Assembly: GCF_002259745.1 (NCBI RefSeq)
Contig: NZ_MWWW01000011.1
Coordinates: forward strand, 1-64,000
Reading direction: 5' to 3'
DNA: 64,000 nucleotides
DNA from: Bifidobacterium myosotis
GTDB taxonomy: Bacteria > Actinomycetota > Actinomycetes > Actinomycetales > Bifidobacteriaceae
The notes below the pieces were generated by a model. The model did no database searches. It was given only the letters and a program-made list of their open reading frames with translations, and was not told the DNA's origin. Numbering within the stretch: the first letter of the stretch is position 1; each line of letters begins with the position of its first letter. Positions 19,038-28,341 of this stretch are shown piece after piece. The position numbers were made by a program, and so were the translations under genes.

Positions 19038-19790
19038 ATGGGCTGGTTCACGGCGCGACGCGGCAGGACGAGGGGCGACGGCACATCCGCCGCAACGCCG
19101 TCCGCCAAGAGCACCGCGCCGGCCGACTCCGCAACTTCCGCTGCGCAGACGCCGTCCGCCGAAAACGCCGCAACCGAACGCCGACTCATCCGCGCAATCG
19201 TGCGGCACAGCTCGCAGACCGCAGCCGACCAATTGGTGCGCATGTATTTCGATGACGTGCTCGCCTTCGTCTGGCGCGTGACCGGGGACCGGGAACACGC
19301 GCTCGATCTGACCCAGGAGACGATGATCGCGGCGTTGCGCTCGCTCTCCGGATATGACCCGGACAAAGCGTCTCTGCGCACATGGCTGTACGCCATCGCC
19401 TCGCACAAAGTAATCGACGCAAGGCGGGCGAATCGCGTCACCGTCACACCGCTGCCGATGGACGAGACGCTGGACGGCACCGGCACCATACGCAAAACCC
19501 GCAGCGACGGCAACCCATCGGAAGTCATCACGGTGGCGGGCGACGGGCCGAACCGCACCCGCGACCCGGCCGACATCCAGGCCGACGTCGATCTGCTCGC
19601 CCGCATCGATGCCTTTGTAGGACGGTTCGACGCCGGCACACAGGAGATCTTCCATTTACACACGGCCGCAGGTCTGCCGTTTCCGCAGATCGCAGCGGCC
19701 CGCGGCGAGCGCACCGAAGCCGTGAAGGCCCGCTATTACCGACTGATCCAAGCGATTCGAAAGGAGTTCGCCGATGAACGCACAAGCTGA
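19038..19790 (+). CDS. ECF-type RNA polymerase sigma factor
   Basis: A 250-residue extracytoplasmic-function sigma factor. Region 2 lies at about residues 62-115 (DDVLAFVWRVTGDREHALDL, then TQETMIAALRSL). Region 4 lies near 195-245 (FPQIAAARGERTEAVKARYY). A ~55-residue Thr/Ala/Ser-rich N-terminal extension precedes region 2. The start at 19038 has GGGGAG 7 bases upstream; a longer frame back to 18879 is unlikely. The stop overlaps the next gene by 17 bases, as sigma/anti-sigma pairs often do. Confidence 0.9.
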   Translation: MGWFTARRGRTRGDGTSAATPSAKSTAPADSATSAAQTPSAENAATERRLIRAIVRHSSQTAADQLVRMYFDDVLAFVWRVTGDREHALDLTQETMIAALRSLSGYDPDKASLRTWLYAIASHKVIDARRANRVTVTPLPMDETLDGTGTIRKTRSDGNPSEVITVAGDGPNRTRDPADIQADVDLLARIDAFVGRFDAGTQEIFHLHTAAGLPFPQIAAARGERTEAVKARYYRLIQAIRKEFADERTS

Positions 19791-20994
19791 TCGAACCAAT
19801 CGAACTGATCGTTCAGTCCCGTCCAATCCGAACAGCCCTGTTGCCAGCAATGCCGAAGCGGCGATGCCAAGTTCCGCCGTTTTCGTCGGCGTCCCGACAA
19901 ACATCTCCGTCAACGACCATGCCCGTGGGCGCTCCAAAGGGAGCGCCGGCGACGGCCTTGTCGGCATGGAGTCGCGCATCATGCGGGCGATGGCGGCACG
20001 TGCGGACGCGCCACTCCCCGGCAATGTCGTACATAATCCGGGCGATGGCGGCGCCATCGCCCCCGATACCACGCTCGCCAACGTCATCGTCGACTCGCCC
20101 ATGCAACGCGAGCAGGCGATCGCGGCCGCGGTCGAAGCCGGAGTGCCGAAGCGTGTCACCCTGTGGTCCACACTGGCCGAAGCGCGCGGTTCGCTACGGT
20201 TGCGCGACCTGTTCTTCGGCGCATGGGACTGCGTGGCCGTCGCCCTCGTGATGACCGCGACCGTCTGGCTGATTCCGTTGATACGTCTGTTCACGAATGC
20301 CGCATACGCACTCGCCCATCCCGGCACCGTCTATGCGATGGTGTTCCTGACCGCGCCGTTCCTGTATGAGGCCACGCATCTGCTGGTGCGATTCAAGGAG
20401 CATGAAAGCCATACCGACGATTTGCTACGCACGATGCGCTGGTCGTTCACGCGGCTGTGCGCGCTGCGCATGCTAGTGATGGGAGCGGCCGCGGCCACGC
20501 TCATCGTGGGTTATGCCGCGGTCGTCAGTGTGCTGAGTGCGCAGGTGGGTCTTGCGGATGGCGGTGCCGGAGGCGGCGTCGGCGGAGCGACTCCCTTCTC
20601 CGACACCAACGGAATCGGACTCGGCGGCGGAGTGGCCAATGCCGGCATGGCCTGGAGTCCGGCCGGCCTGTCAAGCGTCATCCCGGACGCCTCGACCGCT
20701 CGGTTCTCGCTGATGACGCTACTAGGCATTGCCTTCAGCGCGCTGTTCGTGTTCGGCATCGCACAGCTCGTGGCAGACGTGCACGCCCACTGGCCGTGGT
20801 CGATGATCGCGGTACCTGCCCTCTGGGTAGCGCTGTGCGTGGCGCTGCTGGTCTGGCACGACGCGCTGGCGCCGCTGCTGGCCGGACTGCCGCCAGTGGT
20901 CGCGCTTATCACCGCCGTGGCGACCGGCGTGGCGTATTTCGCGGCAATGGGCCGATTCGTACGGCTCGAGCCAGCCTTCGCCGAAGCCGCATGA
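19774..20994 (+). CDS. six-span membrane protein, possible regulator of the ECF sigma factor
   Basis: A 406-residue protein of no family I recognise. Residues 1-145 are cytosolic and Asn/Ala/Pro-rich. Six hydrophobic segments follow, including VAVALVMTATVWLIPLI, VYAMVFLTAPFLYEATHLL, MLVMGAAAATLIVGYAAVVS and MIAVPALWVALCVALLV. A Gly-rich loop (GGAGGGVGGATPF) sits between spans 3 and 4. The gene overlaps the sigma factor gene by 17 bases and has AAGGAG 9 bases before its ATG. A role as membrane anti-sigma factor is suggested by context only; no zinc-binding anti-sigma motif is visible. Confidence 0.7.
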   Translation: MNAQADRTNRTDRSVPSNPNSPVASNAEAAMPSSAVFVGVPTNISVNDHARGRSKGSAGDGLVGMESRIMRAMAARADAPLPGNVVHNPGDGGAIAPDTTLANVIVDSPMQREQAIAAAVEAGVPKRVTLWSTLAEARGSLRLRDLFFGAWDCVAVALVMTATVWLIPLIRLFTNAAYALAHPGTVYAMVFLTAPFLYEATHLLVRFKEHESHTDDLLRTMRWSFTRLCALRMLVMGAAAATLIVGYAAVVSVLSAQVGLADGGAGGGVGGATPFSDTNGIGLGGGVANAGMAWSPAGLSSVIPDASTARFSLMTLLGIAFSALFVFGIAQLVADVHAHWPWSMIAVPALWVALCVALLVWHDALAPLLAGLPPVVALITAVATGVAYFAAMGRFVRLEPAFAEAA

Positions 20995-21077
20995 TGCCGT
21001 AATCCGCTCCTCTCATATCAGCTCATTCCATACCACCCCGTTCCCATAGCCCATCCCGTTACTCGCCGATTCGATAG

Positions 21078-21208
21078 TGGTCTGTCTCGTAATTGTTTGA
21101 GTGGTGTTGGTCCCCTCTGGTGAGGGGCTGCCATCGAAGCCGACTGGGAGAAAGACAGAAGCTGAACCCCTCAATCATTAGTGACGCAGGGCACTAGTGT
21201 CCCGCGTC
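21078..21208. mobile_element. MITE-like repeat, TGGTCTGTCTC family, copy 2, with adjoining palindrome
   Basis: TGGTCTGTCTC at 21078-21088 begins an element containing TTTGAGTGGTGTTGG, CCCCTC...GAGGGG and the AGCCGACTGGGAG module, an arrangement matching the reverse of copy 1. No clear right terminal repeat is present. Instead an interrupted palindrome spans 21183-21208 around CACTAGTG (GACGC...GCGTC arms). It ends 17 bases before the ABC ATPase start codon and could act as an operator or leader hairpin for that gene. Confidence 0.5.
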
Positions 21209-21225
21209 TCCTGAAAGGAATCGCA

Positions 21226-22254
21226 ATGCTCACCGTTGACAACGTATCCAAGAAGCTCTCCGGCAAAACCATCCTGCACGACATCAACCTCGAGTTCGAC
21301 CACGGCGTCTACGGCCTGCTTGCCCCGAACGGCGCAGGCAAGACCACGCTGATGAAGCTCATGACCACGCTGCTGTTCCCCGATTCCGGCTCGATTCGGC
21401 TGGACGGCGAAGACATCGTGGCGCTCGGCGAGCGCTACCGCGGCCAAATCGGATATCTGCCGCAGGATTTCGGCTACTACCCCGGCTATACGCCCCGTCA
21501 GTTCCTGCGCTACATCGCCGCGTTGCAGGGCATGCCCAGGCATGGGTTGGACGCGCGCATCGACGCGCTGCTGGACATGGTGGGCCTGTCTGAGACCGCC
21601 AACAAGCGGATGCGCACGTTCTCAGGCGGCATGATCCAGCGCGTCGGCATCGCGCAGGCGCTCGTGCACGACCCGGGCATCCTGATTCTTGACGAACCTA
21701 CCGCCGGGCTCGACCCCAAGGAGCGTGTGCGCTTCCGCAACATCATCCATTCGCTCGCCGCTAATCGTATCGTGATCCTCTCCACCCATATCGTCTCCGA
21801 TTTGGAAACGATTGCAGGCCACATCGTGATGCTGCGCGACGGCACGGTATACACGAACGCCTCGCCCGCCGACATCTGCTCGTCCTTGGAAGGCAGGATC
21901 TACGAGGTGGCTGCGGGGACGCCCCTCGCCGAAGGCCAACGGTTGCTTTCGGAGGTGCAGTACGGCGGCGAGACCAGACTGCGCATCTACTCGGAGGACC
22001 CCATTGCCGGGGACGCAAACGCATCCGGTCCCAACGTGACTTCGGCTGGTCTGACCACGACCGGTTTGGCCGCCGGTACGGCAACCGGCATAGCAACCGG
22101 CGCGGCTGTCAACCCGATAGCCAACCCGACGGCTAGCCCAGCCGCCTACCCAGCAGCCAACCCTGCCGCCGCCCCAGCAGCAGCCCCCACAGCCGCCCCG
22201 GTCATGGTCGCCCCGAACCTCGAGGACGCCTTCCTCGTCATCTACGGAGGCTGA
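21226..22254 (+). CDS. ABC transporter ATP-binding protein
   Basis: A 342-residue ABC ATPase that would power the permeases encoded next. The Walker A is APNGAGKTTL (~residue 38), the signature is FSGGMIQRVG (~133), the Walker B is LILDEPTAGLDP (~154), and the switch His is in STHIVSDLE. After ~residue 262 a Thr/Ala/Pro-rich tail (ANPTASPAAYPAANPAAAP) is inserted before the C-terminal NLEDAFLVIYGG, which is usual for this subfamily. The start at 21226 has AAAGGAA 6 bases before it. The substrate is unknown; drug, bacteriocin or lipid export types look alike. Confidence 0.92.
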   Translation: MLTVDNVSKKLSGKTILHDINLEFDHGVYGLLAPNGAGKTTLMKLMTTLLFPDSGSIRLDGEDIVALGERYRGQIGYLPQDFGYYPGYTPRQFLRYIAALQGMPRHGLDARIDALLDMVGLSETANKRMRTFSGGMIQRVGIAQALVHDPGILILDEPTAGLDPKERVRFRNIIHSLAANRIVILSTHIVSDLETIAGHIVMLRDGTVYTNASPADICSSLEGRIYEVAAGTPLAEGQRLLSEVQYGGETRLRIYSEDPIAGDANASGPNVTSAGLTTTGLAAGTATGIATGAAVNPIANPTASPAAYPAANPAAAPAAAPTAAPVMVAPNLEDAFLVIYGG

Positions 22255-22255
22255 C

Positions 22256-23554
22256 ATGACCACCCATTTGCAACCACTACGATTCACCGGCGGCGAGCTC
22301 GGCAAGATCGCGCGGCTCCCGCTGGTATGGGCGGTCATTGTCCTGTGCGCGCTGGTGAATCTGCTGATGGCCGCGGTGGCCACCCCTGCGAATACCGTCG
22401 CGCGGTATAACTACGCGAGCGCCGTCGCCGCGGCCACCGGCGGCAAAGTCGGGCCCGAATTCGACCGGGCACTCGCGCTGATCGGTCCATCCGGCGGTGC
22501 CGCATCATCCGGCAGCGCTGCATCATCCAGCGGCACCACACCGCCCGACACAGAAACCGTCCCCGACGCCAAGCCGACCGGCACCGTCATCATCGCGCGG
22601 ATTCCCAAGAATTCGACGATGACCGCAGACGAACTGCACCGGCAGCTGACCGCGATCACGCACGGCGCCACGAACACACTCGCCGGCTACGACGCCACGG
22701 CCACGCGCGACGCGATGCTCGCGCAGGTCGCCGGCGACCCGGCTGCCACATGGCTGATGCAGCGCAAATACGATGTCTACGCCGCTCGCGTGGCTCATCT
22801 GGCGAGCACCGGCGCGGCGCTGGATCTGGCGGCAGGCTCGGCCACCGACCCGACGTTGAACCATTGGACGAATATGACCGGCTACCTGTTCTTCGAGACG
22901 TGCACGTTGGCGGTGCTGCTCATGGCGTTGGCGCTCGGTTACGAGCGTACGGCGGGCACCGAGCAACTCATGATGGTCACGCGCGTCGGACGGCGACTGG
23001 TCGCGCCGAAGATCGCGGCGGGTCTGATCGCCTCGACAATCGCATACCTGCTGCTCGTGGCGGCAATCGTCATACCGTATCTCATGGTGTTCGACGTGCG
23101 CGGCGTATGGAGCGCGAGCGTGACGAGCCAGTTCAACACGGTGTTCGGGCAGCGTCCGTTCGTCACATGGTGGGATCTGACCATCGGCCAGTACCTGTTC
23201 GTGCGGCTGGCGCTGGGTCTGGCGATCACGCTGTGCTTCGCGCTGTTCACGGCGACTCTCGGGCTGCTGATGCGCAACACATTCGCGGTGGCGGGATGCG
23301 TGGGCATCGCCGTGATACTGGTCATCGGCATTGTAGGCGCGGCGCATGCAACGGGACTGCCGTGGGTCGCGTGGATCGGCGGGTTCAACCCGGTGGGCGT
23401 ACTGCTGCTGCGCGAACAATGGTTCACCGAACTTGGCTTGGACGCGCCCACCGCCTTCTGGGAGACCGGCGTGACCGCCTGCTCGCTCGTGTATCTCACG
23501 GCCGCATTGGCTGCGGCATGGCGGGCGTTCCGCCACAGGAATCTGGCTGCCTGA
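22256..23554 (+). CDS. ABC transporter permease-like membrane protein
   Basis: A 432-residue membrane protein starting one base after the ATPase stop. The first span lies at about 21-45 (LPLVWAVIVLCALVNLLMAA). A ~150-residue extracytoplasmic segment follows, and then five spans in the C-terminal half (for example YLFFETCTLAVLLMALALGY and CVGIAVILVIGIVGAA). This is the ABC-2 style of transmembrane subunit. A Ser/Ala/Thr-rich stretch near 75-105 is low-complexity. The substrate is unknown. It forms a unit with the ATPase and the next protein. Confidence 0.75.
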   Translation: MTTHLQPLRFTGGELGKIARLPLVWAVIVLCALVNLLMAAVATPANTVARYNYASAVAAATGGKVGPEFDRALALIGPSGGAASSGSAASSSGTTPPDTETVPDAKPTGTVIIARIPKNSTMTADELHRQLTAITHGATNTLAGYDATATRDAMLAQVAGDPAATWLMQRKYDVYAARVAHLASTGAALDLAAGSATDPTLNHWTNMTGYLFFETCTLAVLLMALALGYERTAGTEQLMMVTRVGRRLVAPKIAAGLIASTIAYLLLVAAIVIPYLMVFDVRGVWSASVTSQFNTVFGQRPFVTWWDLTIGQYLFVRLALGLAITLCFALFTATLGLLMRNTFAVAGCVGIAVILVIGIVGAAHATGLPWVAWIGGFNPVGVLLLREQWFTELGLDAPTAFWETGVTACSLVYLTAALAAAWRAFRHRNLAA

Positions 23555-23633
23555 ACCGCCATCATCACCTACAGGACATCATCACCTACAAGGTCACATG
23601 CACAATACTCGCAACACTTGCAAAGGAGTCATC

Positions 23634-25385
23634 ATGACACTGTTCGCCGCGGAAATGCGCAAAATCTGGCGCCCGATCCCAGTACTGATACTCATGGCCA
23701 TGGGCACGCTCTGGGCGTTCGTCGGCATCATGCCCGCCTATCAGGCCTTTACGGAAACCGAGCGCAGCGTGGGCTTTCTGCCGCTCGATCTGACCAGCGA
23801 GCGCCGGCTCATCACCCGCTACGGACCGCTCACCGACCAGTCCACCATCGACCGGATGAAGGCGGACATCCCACGTCTGGAGCAACAGGCCACACGCGAC
23901 ATCCAAGCGCATCCGGCCGAGGCGAAGACGCTCGGCATCAGTGATTTCGCCGGCTACAAACACTGGTACAGCTCAATCGTCGACCAGACGTTCTACCCCA
24001 CCGATGCACCCAACACCATTCCGGAGGGTCGTACGGCGACCGGCGCGAGCACTGCCGAGAGCGCCGCCATCAGAGAAGCCAGGAAGAAGACCGATCCGAC
24101 CGCGACCATGACCGAGGCGGAGCAAGCGGCGATGTACGAGGCCGAGCGCACGCTGTCCAATAGTTCCGAAGCATTGCAGGATCTGCAGAACATCGCGCTG
24201 CTGATGGGGCACTTCCCCATCACCCAGTCCGATGCGCAACGCAATCTCGACAATTCGGTCGCAATGCTGCGCTCCACCGCAAGCACCGACCATCCGGTCA
24301 CGCCATTGCAGCAGCAGTTTGAGCGGGACTATCGGACGGCGGCGGCAAACGGCTGGGATGGCACCGTCTCCGGCGGGTGCGCGGCCATGGACGTCACCGG
24401 CAAGACCGTGACCAATGAGACCGGTGGTGCGGAGAACGCCCCGACGGATGGAGCCGGCGCCGCCGGCACCGACAGCAGCGGCTCCGGCGCAACGACTTCC
24501 GGCGATAACGGCTCGGCCGACGCGAACGGCACGACCGGCTCATCCAACGCATCCGGCAGCACAGGCGACGCCCAGCTTGGCGAGGGCTGCGATCTGGCAG
24601 ACGCCTCGCTGGGGTCATCATCATATCGGGTTCCCGGCACGATGCCGTCATCGGTGACCGACCGGCTGGCGCGCTATGCCGCGCATCCCGGCCAATCCAG
24701 CTACATCGCGTACGACATCGTGGAGAGCACATGGTCGTATGCCTTTGCGGTCGCGGTCTTTACAGTAATCGCCTCCGCCGCGCTCACCATACCGGTGATG
24801 GTCCGCGATCGCGGACGACGCATGACCCAACTGCAGTGGGCGTCGCGTTCCGGACGGTCCGGACGGCGTATGCGCGTGGCGGCCGTGGCGGTAAGTTCCC
24901 TGCTGGTCAGCGTGCTGACGTTGACGGAGTTCGGCGTGCCGCTGACAGTGTTGTTGCGCGATTTTCTTGGCACGCCGGTGCTGAATCTCAACACGAATGT
25001 CAGCATGGGCGAAGTCTCGTTCGAGATGCCCTTCGGTGTGCCGATCGTACCGTGGGCCTATTGGACGCTCGGACAGTATCTGGCGATCATCGGCGCAACC
25101 ATCGTGGTGATGACCTTGGCCATGACGATGACGGGCGCGTGGCTGTGCCGTTCGACGGGCTCCATCATCCGCATGCTGCTGATCATGGTGCCGTTGCTGG
25201 CATTGGTACTGCTGACGGCGCAATTCGTCTACTTCCAGAACATATTCCTGATGGGCAACTGGCTGACGAACCGCCTGACCATGCCCGGGCTCGAAGCCTG
25301 GCTGCCGCTTGCCGCGCTGATGCTTGCCGCGCTGGCGTGGGCCGTCTCGCTGCGACGGCTGCGCCAACGCGAACTGCTGCGGTGA
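23634..25385 (+). CDS. second ABC transporter permease-like membrane protein
   Basis: A 583-residue membrane protein with AAAGGAG 6 bases before the ATG at 23634. It has an N-terminal span at about residues 15-38 (IPVLILMAMGTLWAFVGIM), a large extracytoplasmic region to about 365 with a Gly/Ser/Thr/Asn-rich low-complexity stretch near 265-320, and then about five C-terminal spans. It resembles the preceding permease in layout and probably forms a heterodimer with it. No catalytic motif is visible. Confidence 0.72.
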   Translation: MTLFAAEMRKIWRPIPVLILMAMGTLWAFVGIMPAYQAFTETERSVGFLPLDLTSERRLITRYGPLTDQSTIDRMKADIPRLEQQATRDIQAHPAEAKTLGISDFAGYKHWYSSIVDQTFYPTDAPNTIPEGRTATGASTAESAAIREARKKTDPTATMTEAEQAAMYEAERTLSNSSEALQDLQNIALLMGHFPITQSDAQRNLDNSVAMLRSTASTDHPVTPLQQQFERDYRTAAANGWDGTVSGGCAAMDVTGKTVTNETGGAENAPTDGAGAAGTDSSGSGATTSGDNGSADANGTTGSSNASGSTGDAQLGEGCDLADASLGSSSYRVPGTMPSSVTDRLARYAAHPGQSSYIAYDIVESTWSYAFAVAVFTVIASAALTIPVMVRDRGRRMTQLQWASRSGRSGRRMRVAAVAVSSLLVSVLTLTEFGVPLTVLLRDFLGTPVLNLNTNVSMGEVSFEMPFGVPIVPWAYWTLGQYLAIIGATIVVMTLAMTMTGAWLCRSTGSIIRMLLIMVPLLALVLLTAQFVYFQNIFLMGNWLTNRLTMPGLEAWLPLAALMLAALAWAVSLRRLRQRELLR

Positions 25386-25406
25386 ACGGTGACCCGGCTG
25401 TTGCCG

Positions 25407-26591
25407 CTATCGCCGTTCGATTTCGACGCCGGCGGTGTTGATGGGCAGATGCAGCACCCGCCAGTGACCGGAGGCCAACTGGTTGACGGCCACCTGATCG
25501 ATGGCCTCGCGCGCGTCGCCGTAATGCAGCACGAGCACGCACGGACCGGCACCGGAGACGGCGGCGGCATAGCCCTTGGAACGGAACAGCGCGATGAGTT
25601 CGGTGGACGGCGGCATGAGCGGCGCACGGTACGGCTGGTGCAACCGATCCTGCGTGGCCGTGAACAGCAGGGCGTTGGCCTGAGATGCCGCGGAGGCGAA
25701 TGCTGCGGCGGTCACCGGCGCGTTCGCCGCAGCCGCAGCGGTCCCGGCACCGGCAATCCCGGCAATGGCACCGGAACCGGAGCCAACGCTAAAGCCGGAG
25801 CCGTCACCGGCAACACCGGCACCAGACATCGCAACATCACCGCCGAGCGCATCGGCACCGCCCTGGGCCGCGGCCTGGGCGAGGACGACCGGGTTCATCG
25901 CGGCGGGCAGCAGTCCCACGCGGGAGACGTTGTATACGGCGTCCTTGTGCGGCAGTTCCTTGGGCAGCGCCTGACGGGCCTTTTCGGTGGACAGCTCGTA
26001 ATCGGGCACGAACACGGCGGCCGTGATGGCCGGATCGACCGGATAGTTGACGGTGTGGAAGCCGCCGTGCAGCGGCTCGCCGCCGGGGATAGCCACCGAG
26101 CCGACGCCTTCGGCCGTGGCGAAGTCCCACGAGACCGTCAGTCCGCCGAAGACGGCCGGCGCCACGTTGTCCGGATGACCTTCGATCTGTGCGGCCATGT
26201 CGAAGATGGCCGGACGGTTGAGGTCGCCGGGCTGCGCGAAGGCGGCCGCCGCCGCGATGCCGGCCACGATGGCCTCGGCGGAGGAGCCCATACCGCGCGC
26301 CTGCGGGATGTTGTTGGTGGCTTCAAGCGTGAAGCCGAGGCGCCCCAGACCGAAGGTGGCGCAGGCGCGGCGGAAGGTGGAGACCACCAGATGCGTCTCG
26401 TCGCGCGGCAGCGTGTCTTCGCCCTCGCCGTGGATGAACACGTGGGCCACGCCATCGGACGGGTCGGGATTGAGCGTGAAGGTGAGCTCGTCGTGGTAGT
26501 CGAGCGCCAGACCCACGGTGTCGAAGCCGGAGCCCAGATTGGCGGAAGTGGCCGGTACGCGCACCTTGACCTGTGTACAGATTGGATTCAT
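25407..26591 (-). CDS. thrB: homoserine kinase
   Basis: This is homoserine kinase of the GHMP family, 394 residues, making O-phosphohomoserine for threonine synthesis. The N-terminal VRVPATSANLGSGFDTVGLA and the ATP loop ARGMGSSAEAIVAGIAAA (~96-112) are present. It is longer than the usual ~300-residue enzyme because of a ~75-residue Gly/Ala/Ser-rich insertion at about 240-317. The start at 26591 (MNPICTQVKV) fits the family better than the upstream GTG at 26630. It follows hom across a 307-base repeat-filled gap. Confidence 0.95.
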   Translation of the reverse strand: MNPICTQVKVRVPATSANLGSGFDTVGLALDYHDELTFTLNPDPSDGVAHVFIHGEGEDTLPRDETHLVVSTFRRACATFGLGRLGFTLEATNNIPQARGMGSSAEAIVAGIAAAAAFAQPGDLNRPAIFDMAAQIEGHPDNVAPAVFGGLTVSWDFATAEGVGSVAIPGGEPLHGGFHTVNYPVDPAITAAVFVPDYELSTEKARQALPKELPHKDAVYNVSRVGLLPAAMNPVVLAQAAAQGGADALGGDVAMSGAGVAGDGSGFSVGSGSGAIAGIAGAGTAAAAANAPVTAAAFASAASQANALLFTATQDRLHQPYRAPLMPPSTELIALFRSKGYAAAVSGAGPCVLVLHYGDAREAIDQVAVNQLASGHWRVLHLPINTAGVEIERR

Positions 26592-26612
26592 TGGTATCTC
26601 CGATTGACAGGG

Positions 26613-26780
26613 GACTCCCCTCAGTCTCACTGCGTTCGACAGCTCTCCTCAGAGAGGGGAGTCACGGGGCTTATGCCGAGGCTCACTGGCAGCTCCTCTC
26701 AAAAAGGGGAGCCATGAACCCGCATCGTGGCGCCCTTCTCTGAGGGGAGCTGTCAGGCGCAGCCTGACTGAGGGGAGCTC
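26613..26780. repeat. inverted repeat of the CTCCCCTCAGTC module between hom and thrB
   Basis: A ~50-base unit at 26613-26663 begins GACTCCCCTCAGTC and runs through a short hairpin and CGACAGCT to GGGGAGTC. It is repeated in reverse at about 26733-26780, and a partial third arm (CAGCTCCTCTC...GGGGAGCC) lies at 26689-26713. The same module occurs at 30511-30628 and, with a variant hairpin, inside the elements at 28606 and 30647. The rest of the 26592-26898 gap shows nothing else. Confidence 0.75.
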
Positions 26781-26898
26781 CACACGGTATGGCAAATCGC
26801 ACCATGCGTGATGCCACACTGTTCTGCGGCGCTCACAACACTATCGCGGTCGGCATTCGGCGCCGCTGAAACCCCGCCCGACCTATGGGAACCTGCAG

Positions 26899-28215
26899 TC
26901 AGTCCAGCACGCGCAGGATGGACGGCTCACCGGTCACGAAGTCGAGGGCCTGCACGGCCTTGACGGTCGCACGCAGCGTTTCCTCGTCGGTCAGATGGGT
27001 CACCACGCGCAGCTGCTGAATCTCGCCATCGTAGCCGGGGTCGGTCAGCGTGGGCTTCAGGTCCTGGTTCACGCCGTTGATGGACACGCCGTTCTTGGCG
27101 AACTCGGTGGCGATGGCGGCCAGAACGCCCGGCTTGTCGTGGATGAGGAAGCGCACGGCGAAGGCGGCCTTGGAGGCGCTGACGGGGGCCTTGGGCAGGT
27201 TCTTGTACAGCGGGATGGACGGACCGGTGCAGCCCGCGGCGATGTGACGGGCCTCGGTGACCACGTCGCCCACCACGGCGGAGGCGGTCGGTGCGCCGCC
27301 GGCGCCGCGGCCGTAGAACATGAGGTCGTCGGCGGCCTCAGCCTTGACGAAGATCGCGTTGAACGAGCCGTGCACGGAGGCGAGCGGGTGGGATTCGGGC
27401 AACAGCGCCGGGTAGACGCGAGCGGAGACGCCGGCCTCGCCGTTCTCGACCACGGCGAGCAGCTTGATGACCTTGCCCTCGGCGGTGGCCGCGGCGATGT
27501 CGTCGGCGGTGATCTTGGTGATGCCCTCGACGGACACGTCGTCGATGGTCACCGGCGTGTGGAAGCCGAGCGTGGCCATGATGGCGGCCTTGTTGGCGGC
27601 GTCGTAGCCCTCGATGTCGCCGGTCGGGTCGGCCTCGGCGTAGCCCTTGGCCTGCGCCTCCTTGAGGACATCGTCGAACTGTAGGCCCTTGGTGGTCATC
27701 TCGTCGAGGATGTAGTTGGTGGTGCCGTTGACGATGCCGAGCATGCTGGTCACCTTGTCGCCCACGAGGGACTCACGCAGCGGGCGCAGGAACGGGATCG
27801 CGCCGCCCACGGCCGCCTCGAAATAGATGTCGACGCCCTTGGCCTCGGCGGCGGCGTAGATCTCCGGGCCGTACTTGGCCAGCAACGCCTTGTTGGCGGT
27901 CACAACGGATGCGCCGGACTCGATGGCGGCGAGCACGAAGGTGCGGGCCACGGTGGTGCCGCCGATGAGCTCGATGACGATGTCCGAGCTGGTGGCCACA
28001 CTCATGGTGTCCGTGGTGACGATGGACTGGTCAATCCACGGGAACTTCTCGGTTTCCTTGGGGTCCAGGCAAGCCACGCCGGTCAGCTCAATCGGGCGGC
28101 CGATGCGGGCGGAAAGCTCGTCCTTCTGCTCGACGATGAGGCGGGCGGTCTGCGAACCGACCGTGCCGGCGCCCAGCAGGCCTACGCGGATCGGGGTGTC
28201 ATTGTGTTCTGCCAC
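26899..28215 (-). CDS. hom: homoserine dehydrogenase
   Basis: This is homoserine dehydrogenase, 438 residues, reducing aspartate semialdehyde to homoserine at the branch to threonine and methionine. The dinucleotide fold starts GLLGAGTVGSQTARL, the catalytic core contains GIVNGTTNYILDEM and the ADPTGDIEGYDAANKA segment, and a C-terminal ACT domain (HDKPGVLAAIATEFAKNGVS) is the likely site of threonine feedback. I chose the GTG at 28215 (AGGA 9 bases upstream) over a TTG six codons earlier. Confidence 0.95.
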   Translation of the reverse strand: MAEHNDTPIRVGLLGAGTVGSQTARLIVEQKDELSARIGRPIELTGVACLDPKETEKFPWIDQSIVTTDTMSVATSSDIVIELIGGTTVARTFVLAAIESGASVVTANKALLAKYGPEIYAAAEAKGVDIYFEAAVGGAIPFLRPLRESLVGDKVTSMLGIVNGTTNYILDEMTTKGLQFDDVLKEAQAKGYAEADPTGDIEGYDAANKAAIMATLGFHTPVTIDDVSVEGITKITADDIAAATAEGKVIKLLAVVENGEAGVSARVYPALLPESHPLASVHGSFNAIFVKAEAADDLMFYGRGAGGAPTASAVVGDVVTEARHIAAGCTGPSIPLYKNLPKAPVSASKAAFAVRFLIHDKPGVLAAIATEFAKNGVSINGVNQDLKPTLTDPGYDGEIQQLRVVTHLTDEETLRATVKAVQALDFVTGEPSILRVLD

Positions 28216-28341
28216 TTCGAGGTCCTTCCACAAAAAGTTTTCTATGTCCCACGGCTATTTTACGGATTATTTCCTACAGAGGCACGGACGGCGCTCGCAG
28301 ATTTACTGATCCGTTTGTATTATGGCCCATCCTCGCACCCG
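28216..28341. other. hom upstream region
   Basis: This is the non-coding stretch between the hom start and the palindromic repeat. It must contain a hom promoter unless hom is read from lysA through the repeats. I cannot place one with confidence. Confidence 0.3.
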
